NCBI GenBank assembly: GCA_025642065.1
Contig: JAODUP010001062.1
Coordinates: 46,001-110,000 of the forward strand
Origin: Paralvinella palmiformis
Lineage: Eukaryota; Annelida; Polychaeta; Terebellida; Alvinellidae
DNA length: 64,000 bases
Direction: 5' to 3'
Position numbers and translations under genes: made by a program. Below are positions 1-11,140 of this stretch, piece after piece (the stretch's first letter is position 1; every line of letters begins with the position of its first letter). The notes under the pieces are model-generated. The model saw only the letters and a program-made list of their open reading frames with translations, had not been told where the DNA came from and did not search any database.

Positions 1-723
1 TATTTTAATTATGCTTTTGTTTGTTTATGCTCTTGTTGTTATTTCATGCTTAAAAACATTGGCAGTAAGAACAAGACACCCATCAAATATAAATGTATCG
101 CCTACTCACTGTACTTTGTTTATGGTGGATATAGAATATGTCGCATAAAATAGAAATATGTTAAATTTGAAATACAAAACAAATAATTTGATCTGCGCTT
201 TAAGAGTTACCAGTAGTTAGAATTCAGCTATTAAATGTATATCATTTTTGTTCACAAAGTATATGTGATAATAAATTTGCGTAATCAAGACTGCGATATT
301 AAATTATATTTTTAACGTGACAAGCGTAAATTCCGACTGTTTTCTTTGATATGAAATTACGCAAAGGGTAATTCCCTAAGAAAATTACGATATGTGATAA
401 ATAAAGTTAATCTTAGTATATAACACCAGGACTTCTTGATATGATATTACAATTTCATTTTAATTTATTCGGTATTATACAACAACGATCATTGTTTGGA
501 AGCAAACTTATAGAATGGTCCATTAAAATTGCCCCTTCTCAGCACAAACTACTTACACACTCACACACTGTTTTGTTTAGGGCTGAACAAATTCACAAAA
601 TCTTTAGTATTGAGAATATCTGGGAGAAAGGGTAGCTTATATTCAACACGGTTGATATAGATCTTAGAATGAGGTGGTAATTTCTGCTCTAACAGTAGGT
701 AACTGTAAAAATTGTGTACTTAC
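1..723. other. AT-rich intronic sequence, no exon found
   Basis: Probably an intron of the DUF4062-NACHT gene. I see no GT/AG-bounded coding stretch and no clear repeat here. Confidence 0.5.
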
Positions 724-853
724 GTCAGGAAGATCAACTGTACTTTCTTTGTAGACGTCGCACAGCTGCAGACAAAGAAAGCGCAGTAGTGTGCGCACAT
801 TCCTTGACGACGAAGTAACGCCTATGAATCGCACGACTGTAATGGCATCCGAT
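724..853 (-). CDS. NACHT gene exon 12 (last one in window)
   Basis: 130 nt, phase 2 to 0, acceptor tttccag and donor gtaagt. It encodes ITVVRFIGVTSSSRN, VRTLLRFLCLQL and CDVYKES, the strand-helix after Walker A in NACHT ATPases. No further exon is convincing in 1-720, so the gene continues past the left edge. Confidence 0.85.
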
Positions 854-2102
854 CTGGAAAATGACAAAATAATCATTAACCGTCTATCCGGGATTGAATT
901 TGTTTTCGTTTCATGACTTATGATCGTGAAACAGGGATAACACACGAAAGTGTAAACACTTATTTCCAGTGTTGGCACCTTCAGTGGGTGGCTGTTTGTA
1001 CTCCTCCTTTACCACTCACAGGAGGTCAGTATGGAATGATGGGATCAAAATGCCCTGAGGATAGTCGCTGGAAGAGCTTACTATTTCCTCAGGCGATCTT
1101 CAATGTTCCCTTTTCCCCTTTTAACTATTTCAGTGGAGACTGCTCTACTATTCAACTTAGTCAGCCATCCACGATGTTGTTAAACTTGAAATTAATCTTA
1201 AGAAAAGTTTCCATTGTTTTACGTGACTGAACGTGTGATCCTTAGCGGTTAGGGTGTGCGTGAAACAATATCAGACAAACCATTCGTCAGTAATAAACTA
1301 TGAATGAAAATGAAGCAACGTTTAGTCTAGCCAACTCGATAACCTACTCACTCCTTAACCCATTTGTGGCATTCTTTTGCGGCTTTGGCCATTAGCTGGG
1401 TTTTTCCACTGCCGGCTTTTCCACAGACAACCAGCGGATATTGTGTAGATGATCTGATATATCGTTTGATGGTAGTTAGCAAGCTTTTCCGACCGTAGAA
1501 CATCCAAGCTCTGAAAATTCACAAAACATAAAGGTTTTTCGGGCTTTGATGAGTAATCAACACACCTAGGATGATGCAGGACGGATTGTATATTATACAG
1601 GGCGGCCCAAAATTCGCTTTGCCAATCAAACCTAATCGTATTTCTATAAGATAATGCTAATTATGGGCCACTATATAGTCGGTAGGATCGGTGACCTGGA
1701 ATAGCTATCAGTCTTAAGAATAATCGGTTAATCCTGATTACACAAATTAAAGTTACAGCCTGTTTTACCTGGCGATAAATTTACTCGTAGCACAATCCGA
1801 AACACACTTTGTTTGATCCTGTAATTGTTTTACTTATGATAGAATAATAGGTGAGCGTATTTTTTTCTATTCTACGTTGTAGTTATTTGCAGCAATCACA
1901 AAAATACGCGTATATCAGGATTTACAGCAAAATACTCTTTTTTGCAAATTTGAGGGGACTGAAAATAAACTCCTCATAACAATACTTACACACGTCGAAA
2001 CATCACTTTACCTTACAATGCAGACATTAGTTATTGGTAATGTTTTGAGTAGAATACTAGTACCGTTAATGTTAACAAGAACAACGAACAGTATTATTTT
2101 TC

Positions 2103-2157
<55 letters not shown>

Positions 2158-3556
2158 TTAATATATATATACTTAAAAGAGGTATAATGTTCTTTTTTAG
2201 GATTTTCACTTGAATGCAAGAGACACCCAATCGTGAGAAGTCAAACACACTTCTGTGCATAGGAACATTCCATGTATCAATATTCCAAGCAAGATTATTC
2301 TACTGTTTGTAGGTGGCATGCCACATGGTTTGACCATATCCAATAATTCTTACCTATTGTAACGGGCGCCTCCGTGGTCTAGCGGTAGCGCGTTGGACCA
2401 CAGATCACTACCACCCGTGTTCGAATCTCGGTGTGGGCATATCTGAGGGGTGTTTCATCTGTAACTTCGCTTCATTACCTTCGGCCCATTTAGCCTACCA
2501 TGTGCACAAAAGTGGCCGTAAAACATCAATCATCATCTTACCTCTTTTGACAGAAGCCGACGTGCTGTTCAACCTCAAGAAAAAGCTCGTCTCTGATATG
2601 GGCTACTTCTCGCTCGTTTAAGTCTATCCGTCGAATGATCTGTCGGATCACTTCGCCAAAGTCCTTACATAGTCTGTCCACGTAGTTGACGTGATCCCGG
2701 AATGTAAACGTTATGCCCTTTCTGTGCCAAGGAATCTTGTACTTACGCCGGTTTGTCACCGGAATCTGTTTTAGAAAATTTAGTAGTATTATAAAAGTAC
2801 GTGTAATAATAGTAATAGTACATGTAGTAGTAAAAATATAAATAATAGTACATGTAATAATAATAATAATAATAATAATAATCCCTTATGTTTATGGGAT
2901 TCAATGCTGCTGTTGTTTCAGATTCTGCAACTTCTAGCACTAAATTAATACTTTTACTATTATCACAACCGTTACAACGTACATTAGCACTCTTACTATA
3001 CTTAGTGTTACTACTACAACTAGTACCCTTTAAATTAATGATAGTAGCCACAACAGTATTAATCGTAATAGATATTATTATCACGAAATCAGTACTTAGT
3101 ATTGGTAGAAGTATTAGAGGTTGTAGGAGAAGTAATAGTTGTAGTAGTAGTAGTAGAAGTAATAGAGGTAGTAGCAATAGCAACATTTTCGACAACAAAA
3201 GCAACTACAGTTTATATATGTAACATGCTTCTTAACTTGATAATTGTTATTTACACTTTATATCTACAAAACATACCGTATCAGGAAGTGTACAGGTCTT
3301 CCAATCGTCGAGAATCGACTGTTTCGTCGCATCTACTGTGGATGTAAATGGAAGAAGATCTTGATAGTCCTCTAGTTTATCATCAGAGACACCGGCGTGT
3401 ATGTCCTCAATCTCACGCTGAAACCAGTACTTGTGACAGAATGTCGCTTCACATCCACGTGACAGGCCGCGTTCAAGTTCAATTTCAGTAACTGAGAGAA
3501 AAAAAGAGAAAAATTAAATTACTTGAAACAATCACCACCTGTTGCATTGTTTTGTG

Positions 3557-3607
<51 letters not shown>

Positions 3608-4754
3608 TGTGTGTGTGTATGTGTGTTGTGTGTGTGTGTGTGTGTCATGACCACACACACACACACACCGGGGACAGAGAGAGAAAGAGAGAGAGACGGA
3701 GAGATGCAATCTTCCTATTGTGCACTCTGCCTGCGTTTCTGTACACTTTTACTATCTACCATGACGATATGCTCACGCGTTATATTATATTTCTTTATAA
3801 CGGCTGGCTCGTCAAATATCTGTTTAGAGACTGTACTGAACAGATGTGTCAGCTTCTTTCGAACGATCGTCCACTGTCGTTTCGCCTCATTTCGTCGCTT
3901 TACGTCAGCGCTTAGAATATCTTTGTACACAGAACTGTAGATAAAGATAAGCATTTCTATTATCAGTTGTCACGAACACAGCATCACAATATATGTAGAC
4001 GAATTCAAACTGATATTACCTACATTACATTCCAAGTACATTAATAATAATGATGCTGATGATGAAGTTGATAATGATAATTTAGTAACCATTTTACTCA
4101 AATTTGAAAGTAGAATTGAAAAAGTAAAAAGAATGAAAATGTATTGAATATAAAGATGATTTATGGGAATCAAATATATTATTAATAATGTACGACTCGT
4201 GTTTGTGCACGGATCACGCCTAAACTCGTACGCCTTACCTGATTTTCTGCAATTTAAACACAGCAGGTACGGCATTCTCATCCAATTTGTACCAGATTGG
4301 CAACAGAGTTGGATCGATGTTGTTCGCTTGTATTCGACAGTTCTTCAGGATGCTTGCTTCCTTTTGAAGTTTCAACAACGCGTTTTGGTCTCGCCCCTGG
4401 CTGCTCTCCCGTCTACTGTCAAACCGCGACGTTTCTCGAGAGGGGATATTTGTTTGACTCTCGCCTCGTCCAAACACTGACTGCTTTCTTCCATTTTGCG
4501 ATGCCTCGCTCGTATTTCCTGTACGCTCGGCCATTTCTGCCTAATTGAGGACGAGCCATATGCGTTATGAGGTAAGTAGGGTTGGTGACTATACTAGTTT
4601 TTTATGTCGTTAATGTGAAGCCAAAAACGAAGTCGACTATTCTGAATCGGGACAAATGTTTGGGACTGTTGTCATACAAGGACATTGGGGATAGGGGGTT
4701 GTGTGAGAAACAGAACACACACAAGCGCACACACACACGCAGACACATAACACA

Positions 4755-4791
<37 letters not shown>

Positions 4792-7700
4792 TAACTATCT
4801 GGCGCACACACACACGTTATTAGCCTGATATACATATACATATACATATACGCATGCACACACGCATGCACACACATAAATCGCACGCACACATACATAA
4901 CGTATACATGAAAAATCACACAGAAGTAAACGAGATCTGTGGATAAATACCCTTTCTTTTTGTCTATCGATGGCCGCCTGTTTTCGAGCTATTTCGGCAG
5001 CTGCCTGCAGCTTGGCCTCCTCCAGCCGCCTTTCTTGCTCTTCCTCGGCAGCTGACAGTAGTATCTCATACTCGTTAACGGGGATGGCAGTAGGTAATAA
5101 TAGCTCACCTAGCTTCTGACCGAGGAATATCTATAACAAAGTAGTAGACAGAAAGATAATATGCTCAACAGTTTGTTTTGTGTTGAGATTATTTTGTCAC
5201 TTATGTACAGATGGCGGAATAAATGGACCGAACAACCTCCCAAGATAATGTGGTCAAGTGCAAAATGAAACACAGTTTAGATATACACCGGGTGGGGTTT
5301 GAACCCAGATGCTGCAGGTTTGTGACTGAACGTGCCAGCAGTTGTGTGCGTGTATGTTTGATTGTATAATTTTTGTTTGTGGTGTTTTTGGTTGTTGTAT
5401 TAGTCTGTTTTGTTGCTTAATTTTGTCTTAGTGTTTGTAAAAAGCTATCAGTCTCTTTGTGTATTTGTCTATCTATTTTTTGTTCTCTCTTATGTATGTA
5501 TTCCCTTTCAGTGTATCCCTTTTTTGTCACATACCATAAAATTAATCCCGTGTTCGAATGAATGGCAATGTTCAATGACAGTGTTGATAAGAGAAACCTG
5601 ATTATGGTCATCAGCCATAATCTCCCGATGACCCCAATGCAGATCAATGATGTGAAGGTCATAGCCCTTTTCTTGGCCGTATGACCTCAGTTTAGAATAA
5701 ACAGTTTCTATCAACCTAGAACGCTCGACTTCGGAGTCTGAAACATTTATAATAAAGAATATCAGAAACGTACACTCAGATATTAATAATTATTTATAAG
5801 TTTAAATCCCTATAAATATAACACAGAGGTTTGAAATAACCTTTAGAGTTGTAATTAGGCTCAATACGCAATATGCTAATGGTTTAGTTTAACTCTCGCT
5901 TCAACAGTATAAAATATGGAAATTACGCCGTGATGACGAAACTCACCCGTAGACGAAGACTGTATGTAAATCCTAATTAATCTAGGTGTGGTGTTTAGTT
6001 GTACCCTAAGATCTCCTTCTAACAAGCGAAGTCTCGTCTCCTTTAGCGTCGGCTGGGCTTCAGAACGAGATTCGGGAAGATAGAGCATCGGCGTCGTGAC
6101 AGGACTAACCGCGACGTATTTATGATCTACGACGATCTCAGGCTCCACGAAAGGCTCAAGAAGGTCATCTTGGCCTTCCGAGTCACTGGCATCGCTGTTT
6201 TTCTCGCTGACGACGCTTTCGACCTCTTCCTTGACGTCATCAAACTCCGACCGCGATGCTTTCTCCTGCTTTCTAAATCTCGGCTTAATTCCGGGCAGCG
6301 GCGGGTTCGGATTCAAGTCGTTGACTGGTTCGTTTGAGGGAGACGATTGGGATTGTACAGTGTCTCTGTTGTCGGTTGGAATTTTCTGTTTTATCTTATC
6401 GCCAAAATCTGTGTAACTACTGAACGGATCAATGGGGGTTACGAGCCGCTGAAGTATAAATAGCGACCATTATTATTAATCGATTCATACTTCGCAGGCG
6501 TTAAAATCTTTAAGGAAGATTATTGGTCAGATGTAACTGGGCTGATAATAATTTGGTAATCTTCCACTTCGAGGATCGTTAGCTTTATATTTTACGTTGC
6601 CACACCCTTAAGAATGCAAAAAAATATATAATAATGATATTAATAATCTTAGTAATAATTTGGAGGGCCAATAAGAACATTGTGCGTTCGAAGTGCAGAA
6701 AATCATTGAGATCATTGAGAATTGAATTTGAAAGAGGTGTTTCTATTATAATCACCTCTATCTAACGATATCTCGCCAAACAAAAATTTGGGTTGCCGAG
6801 TTAGATATAAAACCAAGTGTGACATAAGCCAAAACGCAACCACCTTTAGTAATATCTAACATTATGACCTGATAATAGAGATTGCGTTGCAATCTTAGTA
6901 GTGGATTTATAAGTAAAATCTTGAATTGCGTCTCGTTGTCGGCCTTATTTGTTTTTACGGTTTCTTGTGATCCCATCAACTTTTCGAGTATTTGACACTG
7001 ATTGTAGACTTGGCGAAGGCATACGACGTTCATCAAAAGCTCGGATCACCCAAATAAGTATTGATTAATGGCTTATATACATTATTATTATTATTTAGTA
7101 TTATTATTTATTCTGGTATTGACCGCAATGTGAAGAATCCCGGCCAAAGACAAATGTGACTTACACATAATCTGATGTATCAGCTATCACATAGTCACAG
7201 TAGTGTTACAAACTCTCTGAACATTCAATCATCGACCAAATATTTACATAATGAGTAAACCCCCTTTGACTGATAGATCAGTATCTTTAGACTTACCGGT
7301 GTACTTCTCTTCGAAGTTTGCTTCCTGTCACTGTCCCTATCACCCCTCGCTAACAAGTTGGCACGCCGTTCTAGTCGACGATTCAACTTCCTCTGGAGCA
7401 CCAATAAATAAAGAAATAAACTTAAAAACAAACGCATATCTCGATATCATCCGCTTTGTATGCAGCTGAAGGACACATATTACTCGTGTCAAATTACAGT
7501 AATAAGAAGCGGCCACAAAATGTACTACGTTTTAGATTTCCATGAAGTTATCCCCTATAAGTTGAAGTCAGAAATCAGTTTCGCTTACCCTGAGATGGTG
7601 AACAATTTTCCTCTCGGTACCAATGTCAATATAACGCCTCTCTCTTGGTAACCACATACTGTTCGCGCCCTATATATAGAGAGAAGTAGAACGAATGTTA

Positions 7701-9490
7701 TTTCAATCTGCAGAACAGAAAATATATTAACATGCATGTGTAGCTGTGTTGATTGCTAATACAAATTTAGATGTTAATTACCCTTGGCATCCATAAACTT
7801 CCTTCTCCTCTGATGAATGTACCTTCTCTATCGATGGCTCTCCTGCTGTCAGACTCGCCATGTTCCTGTATTTGATGGGTATTAAAACGATATTGAGATC
7901 AATCACGCTACGGATTAATGGTTATATCATTTAGACAGTGAGACCTGACTTATCCGTCATCTGTGTACAACGGGCAGTTGTTATTGCCAGCAATCAGTCA
8001 TTCATTTTTGTCAGCGATAAATATAACGTTGCCAGAAATGTATGTGGACATCTTACTGTGCAATTTGGGTACAATAAAGAAAGCCTCTGGGCTGCCATCA
8101 TCAGGCAGATTTTACTTTGGTTTAGGTAATTAACAACCATCCTTTATATTAGTATTCTTAAATAGTAAAAGTGTCGCTTGTTCGTACGGCACCCGATACA
8201 AAATTCGGCAATGTTTGTTGTCTTGATTAAATAAACCTTATTGTAATCTAGGTGGTTATTCAGTTCGTTTTTGCTTTAATGACATCATCACTTGAAGAAC
8301 ATCAATTGCATTCGCAGTTCGAAAAAAAAAAACACCATTAAACTAGTATCCAATAGGTGACCACTTAAGCAAATCGCACCCACTTTACAGTAATCTGAGG
8401 CAAATAGGTTCCGATTCTTCGATTTGTGTCTTTTTAATAACAGATAGGATTGAAAGGAGTTACCAAACGAAGGCATTATATCAATAGAGGTTCTCTACGC
8501 GTCATACATAGTTCGGATCAATTATATATTTTTGCGTCGAAAGGCCTCAGACACGCCCGCGTACCCCCCCCCCCTCACACACACACGCACGTACACACTT
8601 AAAACAATCCCATTTCTTAGCTTACGAACGATTTACACCAATTGTACATTACAGGTTTGGTATTCGTCGAAAACATAGTTGTCCTCAATCCTCTTCCTAG
8701 ATATCCTATTCCTCTATCTATAACAAGCTGGTCATGGCGAAAGTGCTATATATTTAGTGTACGGATATGTCATTTAGCGAAGGAATTCAACTTCGGAGTT
8801 TTGCCTATGCGCTTTCCAATTCGTACTGTATCCACCAGCCGATGTATTATTGTGAGTCTAAGTCGGGCCATATTAATTGTTTTTTTCATGGACTGCACGC
8901 TATTTCGGCGTATCAAAGGTAGTGTGAAAGTAATTTATTGGATCAGCTGCTTTGACGAATTAGGCCGAGCGCACTTCCATTGGTAATAATCCATTAATTT
9001 TAGATGCTTATTGTGGTAGGCTGCGATAAAGAGGATATCGCGCGAGTATCGTTGTTAAGACGTTCCCCCCCCCTCCCACGGTTAAAGCTGCTAAATGGAT
9101 AGAGAATGTGATAATCTCGGTAGTTGCTGTTGTTGTAATACGATCAAGTCCAAAACTGCTATTAGTTCTACTGATGCTACTACTCGACCTCCCCCTCCTT
9201 CTACTGATTGCACCACTTCCACTACTACTACCGCCAACCACTAGTCATACTACTGAGTGGACAACACCATAGCAAAACGCTTTGGTGGTATTATTAGAAA
9301 CCCGCAGTGCTGTCCACATCCACAGCATGAGGTCGAATCTCTGTCGTGGGGGGAGAAAGGGGGATATTTCATCTGATTAACTAATAATCGCAGAGAAAGA
9401 CTACGTGCTTCAAGTGTGAATAGCTCCAATTTTAAAGCAAAATTCGCCACAACACAGAACATCTACTACTACTACTACTACCCCCACCAT

Positions 9491-9529
<39 letters not shown>

Positions 9530-10646
9530 TATTACTGCCCCACCACAACTACCACAACGTCTACCATAACTATAACAATGAAAACCAAAGCATCAATAAC
9601 AGTGAGAATTGAAAGAAGTATAAAAGTAACATTAATATTTAGACAACCTTGAGCTGATTGTAAAAACATCTTCTAGTTATCTCTAAGGTTGTTGACAGTG
9701 ACAAGTAGATATAAACATTAGTTGGAAGCTTCCAAAGCATGTGTACACTGATCATAGAAAACATATGTTGTTAATAATCTTTCTGGGTAGGTGTTATCAT
9801 GGGAAGGTCTTTAAATGTGATCCATTTTCCAGTAAGCTAGCATAGGTAGTCGTTGTTACTATAGTTTTTGGACATTTGATAACATTACGACGTTCCAATA
9901 GCACAATGACCTGCGTAGCCCCAGGTTCTGATATAAAATTCTAGTGTAACATATGTCGATAGGATATTTCATTCTTCAATCAACGCTTTGGCAGGATCAT
10001 CTCCATTCTTTTTTTATTAGTACCTTGGACAATGTACTAAAGTTCACTCCAAATTAAGAGGGCATATATTTAAAGTGTGTATATCGTGAACAATTGATAA
10101 TGTTCTGTTACTACAACATATACATTGTTGGCACTACTATTGTCATTTCCTTAGCTCGCATTTTGAACATAAACTATATTTGTAAAAACCTTATGATATA
10201 TATTTATTTTAGCTAACATAATAGAATAACAGACCAATATTCACAACAAGTACAACCCCCCCCCCCCCACCACTCCGTAGAAATACAATGCCGAAACTTC
10301 TTTGTATAACTAGATTTGTCAGTTTGTTTCTTGTATTTACAAATATGTACTTTTCTCTATCTGATCACATGGACTAAACATGCATTATTATTAATATATA
10401 TATAAACTGTTAAAATTATTGAACACATATAGGTAGGCTCCGTACTAACGTTTACGTGTAATAGTATAGATGAATCAATTTGTTTTAGATACCATTTTGA
10501 AAGTGTCATTCAGCTAGAAAATCTTGGTATTTTAATACTGCTAATACTACTACTACTAGAAGTGATAGTAATAGTAGTACTGACTAGTAGAAGTATATCG
10601 TTATGGAATGTTCACACGTGACTCTCTCTCTCTCTCTCTCTTTCTC

Positions 10647-10685
<39 letters not shown>

Positions 10686-11140
10686 CCCATCAGCAGAAAA
10701 CATAAACAGGTCTTCAAGCTCCCTGAAGATAGCGGCATACTATCTTATAAATCAAATAGTATAAGAAGACAGCTGTCGTCTTCAACGTAGACTTCATCGG
10801 GTGTTCCTATTTAATTGATGGTTTGTTATATACGGATACAAATCAGTATCAGTGTATTCTACGCAAATTTATTGAAGTATCGTTCACTGAAACACTCGGC
10901 ATTATAATGTCCATAGATCTATTACGGCTAACCTACCTCCGTATTCAGCGGCTCTGCTATCCAGTCGGGCAGCGGTCCCGTGTTTTTATTTATAGCTGGC
11001 AAGAAGAATCTTAGCTCGGTTTTCCGCTGTTTGATGTTCGTTGGTCGTCTCTTAAATACTCTAATTTTGGGAAGCAACACCGAATCGGCAAACCTGACGC
11101 GATGTGCGACGTTGTCATGCCTACGGATACCGATTGTCAT
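724..11140 (-). CDS. DUF4062-NACHT STAND NTPase, NWD1-like (12 exons seen, 3' part outside window)
   Basis: Twelve exons join in one frame: 10937-11140, 7782-7865, 7297-7392, 5947-6448, 5535-5737, 4951-5130, 4239-4540, 3777-3934, 3277-3491, 2542-2765, 1352-1510 and 724-853. They total 2457 nt, or 819 residues, with GT/AG borders and matching phases throughout. Residues 1-280 are basic then acidic and low-complexity. A DUF4062-like domain (about 282-393) shows IYIQSSSTG, DLHWG and ADDH. A charged coiled coil follows (about 393-423), then the linker typical of the family (LLPIWYKLDENAVP; LTEIELERGL). The NACHT domain starts near 728 (FYGRK) with Walker A GKAGSGKT at 753-760 and continues as VVRFIGVTSSS. 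Family knowledge: such STAND proteins (NWD1, TTC41 and NPHP3 relatives) are cytosolic, nucleotide-switched scaffolds, usually with C-terminal WD or TPR repeats, here beyond the left edge. The ATG at 11140 is the simplest start. An upstream exon at 18260-18400 may belong, but no junction fits. Exact orthology is unsure. Confidence 0.85.
968..1216 (-). repeat. SINE-B copy, head-truncated
   Basis: Similar to 62905-63166: both share ccactcacagg, the cagtaYggaa-gatgg block, a ccctgagg block and the ccacgatgt ... aattaatctt stretch. The tRNA-like head seen in the other copy is missing. It lies in the intron between NACHT exons 11 and 12. Confidence 0.6.
1352..1510 (-). CDS. NACHT gene exon 11 (Walker A)
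   Basis: 159 nt, phase 2 to 2, acceptor ttttcag and donor gtgagt. It encodes WMFYGRKSLLTTIKRYI and YPLVVCGKAGSGKTQLM. The GKAGSGKT P-loop carries the lysine and threonine needed for nucleotide binding, so the NTPase site looks intact. Confidence 0.9.
2105..2150. repeat. (TA)n microsatellite
   Basis: 46 bp of uninterrupted TA dinucleotides, followed by an imperfect AT stretch to about 2170, in an intron of the NACHT gene. Confidence 0.95.
2364..2537 (+). repeat. SINE-A, full-length tRNA-derived SINE
   Basis: The head reads like a tRNA gene: A box tggtctagcggtagc and B box gttcgaatctc. Next is the family body (ggtgtttcatctgtaacttc, ccatgtgcacaaaagtggcc) and a (atc)n tail. It is the best-preserved of several copies. 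It lies antisense in the NACHT gene intron, and its tail touches the donor of exon 10. Confidence 0.9.
2542..2765 (-). CDS. NACHT gene exon 10
   Basis: 224 nt, phase 0 to 2. It encodes IPWHRKGITFTFRDHVNYVD through FGEVIRQII to FLEVEQHVGFCQKR, the helical stretch just before the NACHT domain. Its donor gtaaga directly abuts an opposite-strand SINE. Confidence 0.82.
3277..3491 (-). CDS. NACHT gene exon 9
   Basis: 215 nt, phase 1 to 0, acceptor ctctcag and donor gtatgt. It encodes LTEIELERGLSRGC and then an FCHKYWFQREIEDI segment, matching the family pattern 'TEWEIERGL...CLFFRR'. Confidence 0.82.
3561..3670. repeat. (TA)n(GT)n(CA)n compound microsatellite
   Basis: TA repeats followed by GT and then CA repeats around cgtgac-like junctions. 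The GT and CA arms are complementary and could fold back. Intronic. Confidence 0.9.
3777..3934 (-). CDS. NACHT gene exon 8
   Basis: 158 nt, phase 2 to 1, acceptor atctacag and donor gtgagc. It encodes YKDILSADVKRRNEAKRQW and downstream helices, the alpha-helical linker between DUF4062 and NACHT. A long (TA)n(GT)n tract lies in the intron just 3'. Confidence 0.8.
4239..4540 (-). CDS. NACHT gene exon 7
   Basis: 302 nt, phase 0 to 2. Acceptor ttag|gca is chosen over the nearby gcag because only it keeps phase 0. The exon has a low-complexity polar start and then LLPIWYKLDENAVPAVFKLQ, a motif shared by DUF4062-NACHT proteins ahead of the helical linker. Confidence 0.82.
4741..4900. repeat. (CA)n/(TA)n/(ACATAT)n simple repeats
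   Basis: CA-rich tracts flank a 33-bp TA run (about 4758-4790) and an atacat series, between NACHT exons 6 and 7. Confidence 0.85.
4951..5130 (-). CDS. NACHT gene exon 6 (end of DUF4062, coiled coil)
   Basis: 180 nt, phase 0 to 0. It starts with IFLGQKLGELLLPTAIP, the conserved end of DUF4062 (family form 'FLGQKYGYRPLP'), then runs into a Glu/Arg/Ala-rich heptad-like stretch (AAEEEQERRLEEAKLQ), a likely coiled coil at about residues 393-423. Confidence 0.85.
5535..5737 (-). CDS. NACHT gene exon 5 (DUF4062 core)
   Basis: 203 nt, phase 1 to 0, donor gtatgt. It encodes residues 297-363: ERSRLIETVYSKLR, then GYDLHIIDLHWGHRE and ADDHNQ. These match the DUF4062 hallmarks ER...VYPKLR, D-RWG and DDH. 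The usual DMRWG is DLHWG here. Confidence 0.88.
5947..6448 (-). CDS. NACHT gene exon 4 (acidic linker and start of DUF4062)
   Basis: 502 nt, phase 0 to 1, donor gtgagt. It encodes residues 129-296. The first two thirds are a disordered-looking acidic and serine-rich linker (EKNSDASDSEGQDD). The last part enters the DUF4062 fold with LIRIYIQSSSTG, which matches the family's opening strand 'IxVFxSSTFxD'. Confidence 0.8.
7297..7392 (-). CDS. NACHT gene exon 3
   Basis: 96 nt, phase 0 to 0, acceptor ctccag and donor gtaagt. It encodes residues 97-128, very rich in Arg and Lys (RKLNRRLERRANLL). This may be a nucleic-acid- or membrane-contacting basic patch, but that is only inferred from composition. 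Confidence 0.75.
7782..7865 (-). CDS. NACHT gene exon 2
   Basis: 84 nt, phase 0 to 0, between acceptor tacag and donor gtaatt. It encodes residues 69-96, including REGTFIRGEGSLWMPR. No domain is recognised. Confidence 0.75.
8845..9060. repeat. 216-bp dispersed repeat, copy 1
   Basis: Aligns without gaps to 15558-15773, with only a handful of mismatches, ending in both cases at gttgttaaga. No terminal inverted repeats or tRNA-like head were seen; the class is unknown. Confidence 0.85.
9461..9575. repeat. (TAC)n/(CCA)n triplet tract
   Basis: Imperfect TAC and CAC triplets; the Tyr-rich reading frames across it are composition artefacts. Confidence 0.85.
10622..10684. repeat. (TC)n(TA)n microsatellite
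   Basis: CT dinucleotides run into TA dinucleotides, intronic. Confidence 0.9.
10937..11140 (-). CDS. NACHT gene exon 1 (N-terminus)
   Basis: Encodes residues 1-68, a basic segment including FADSVLLPKIRVFKRRP, and ends phase 0 at donor gag|gtaggt. The ATG is preceded in frame by a stop seven codons upstream, so this is either the initiator or the exon begins at a weak acceptor just 5' of it. The 3' border is firm because the phase matches the next exon; the 5' border is not. Confidence 0.6.

Larger units (their letters stand above)
7866..10936. other. 3-kb intron of the NACHT gene
   Basis: Holds one copy of a 216-bp dispersed repeat, a TAC triplet tract, poly-C runs and a (TC)n(TA)n tract. 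No coding exon was found on either strand. Confidence 0.5.

Noticed and set aside
2367..2430. tRNA gene suggested by A and B boxes
   Set aside because: The boxes are the head of a dispersed SINE present in several copies with the same body and tail; no intact cloverleaf with a proper acceptor stem was evident.
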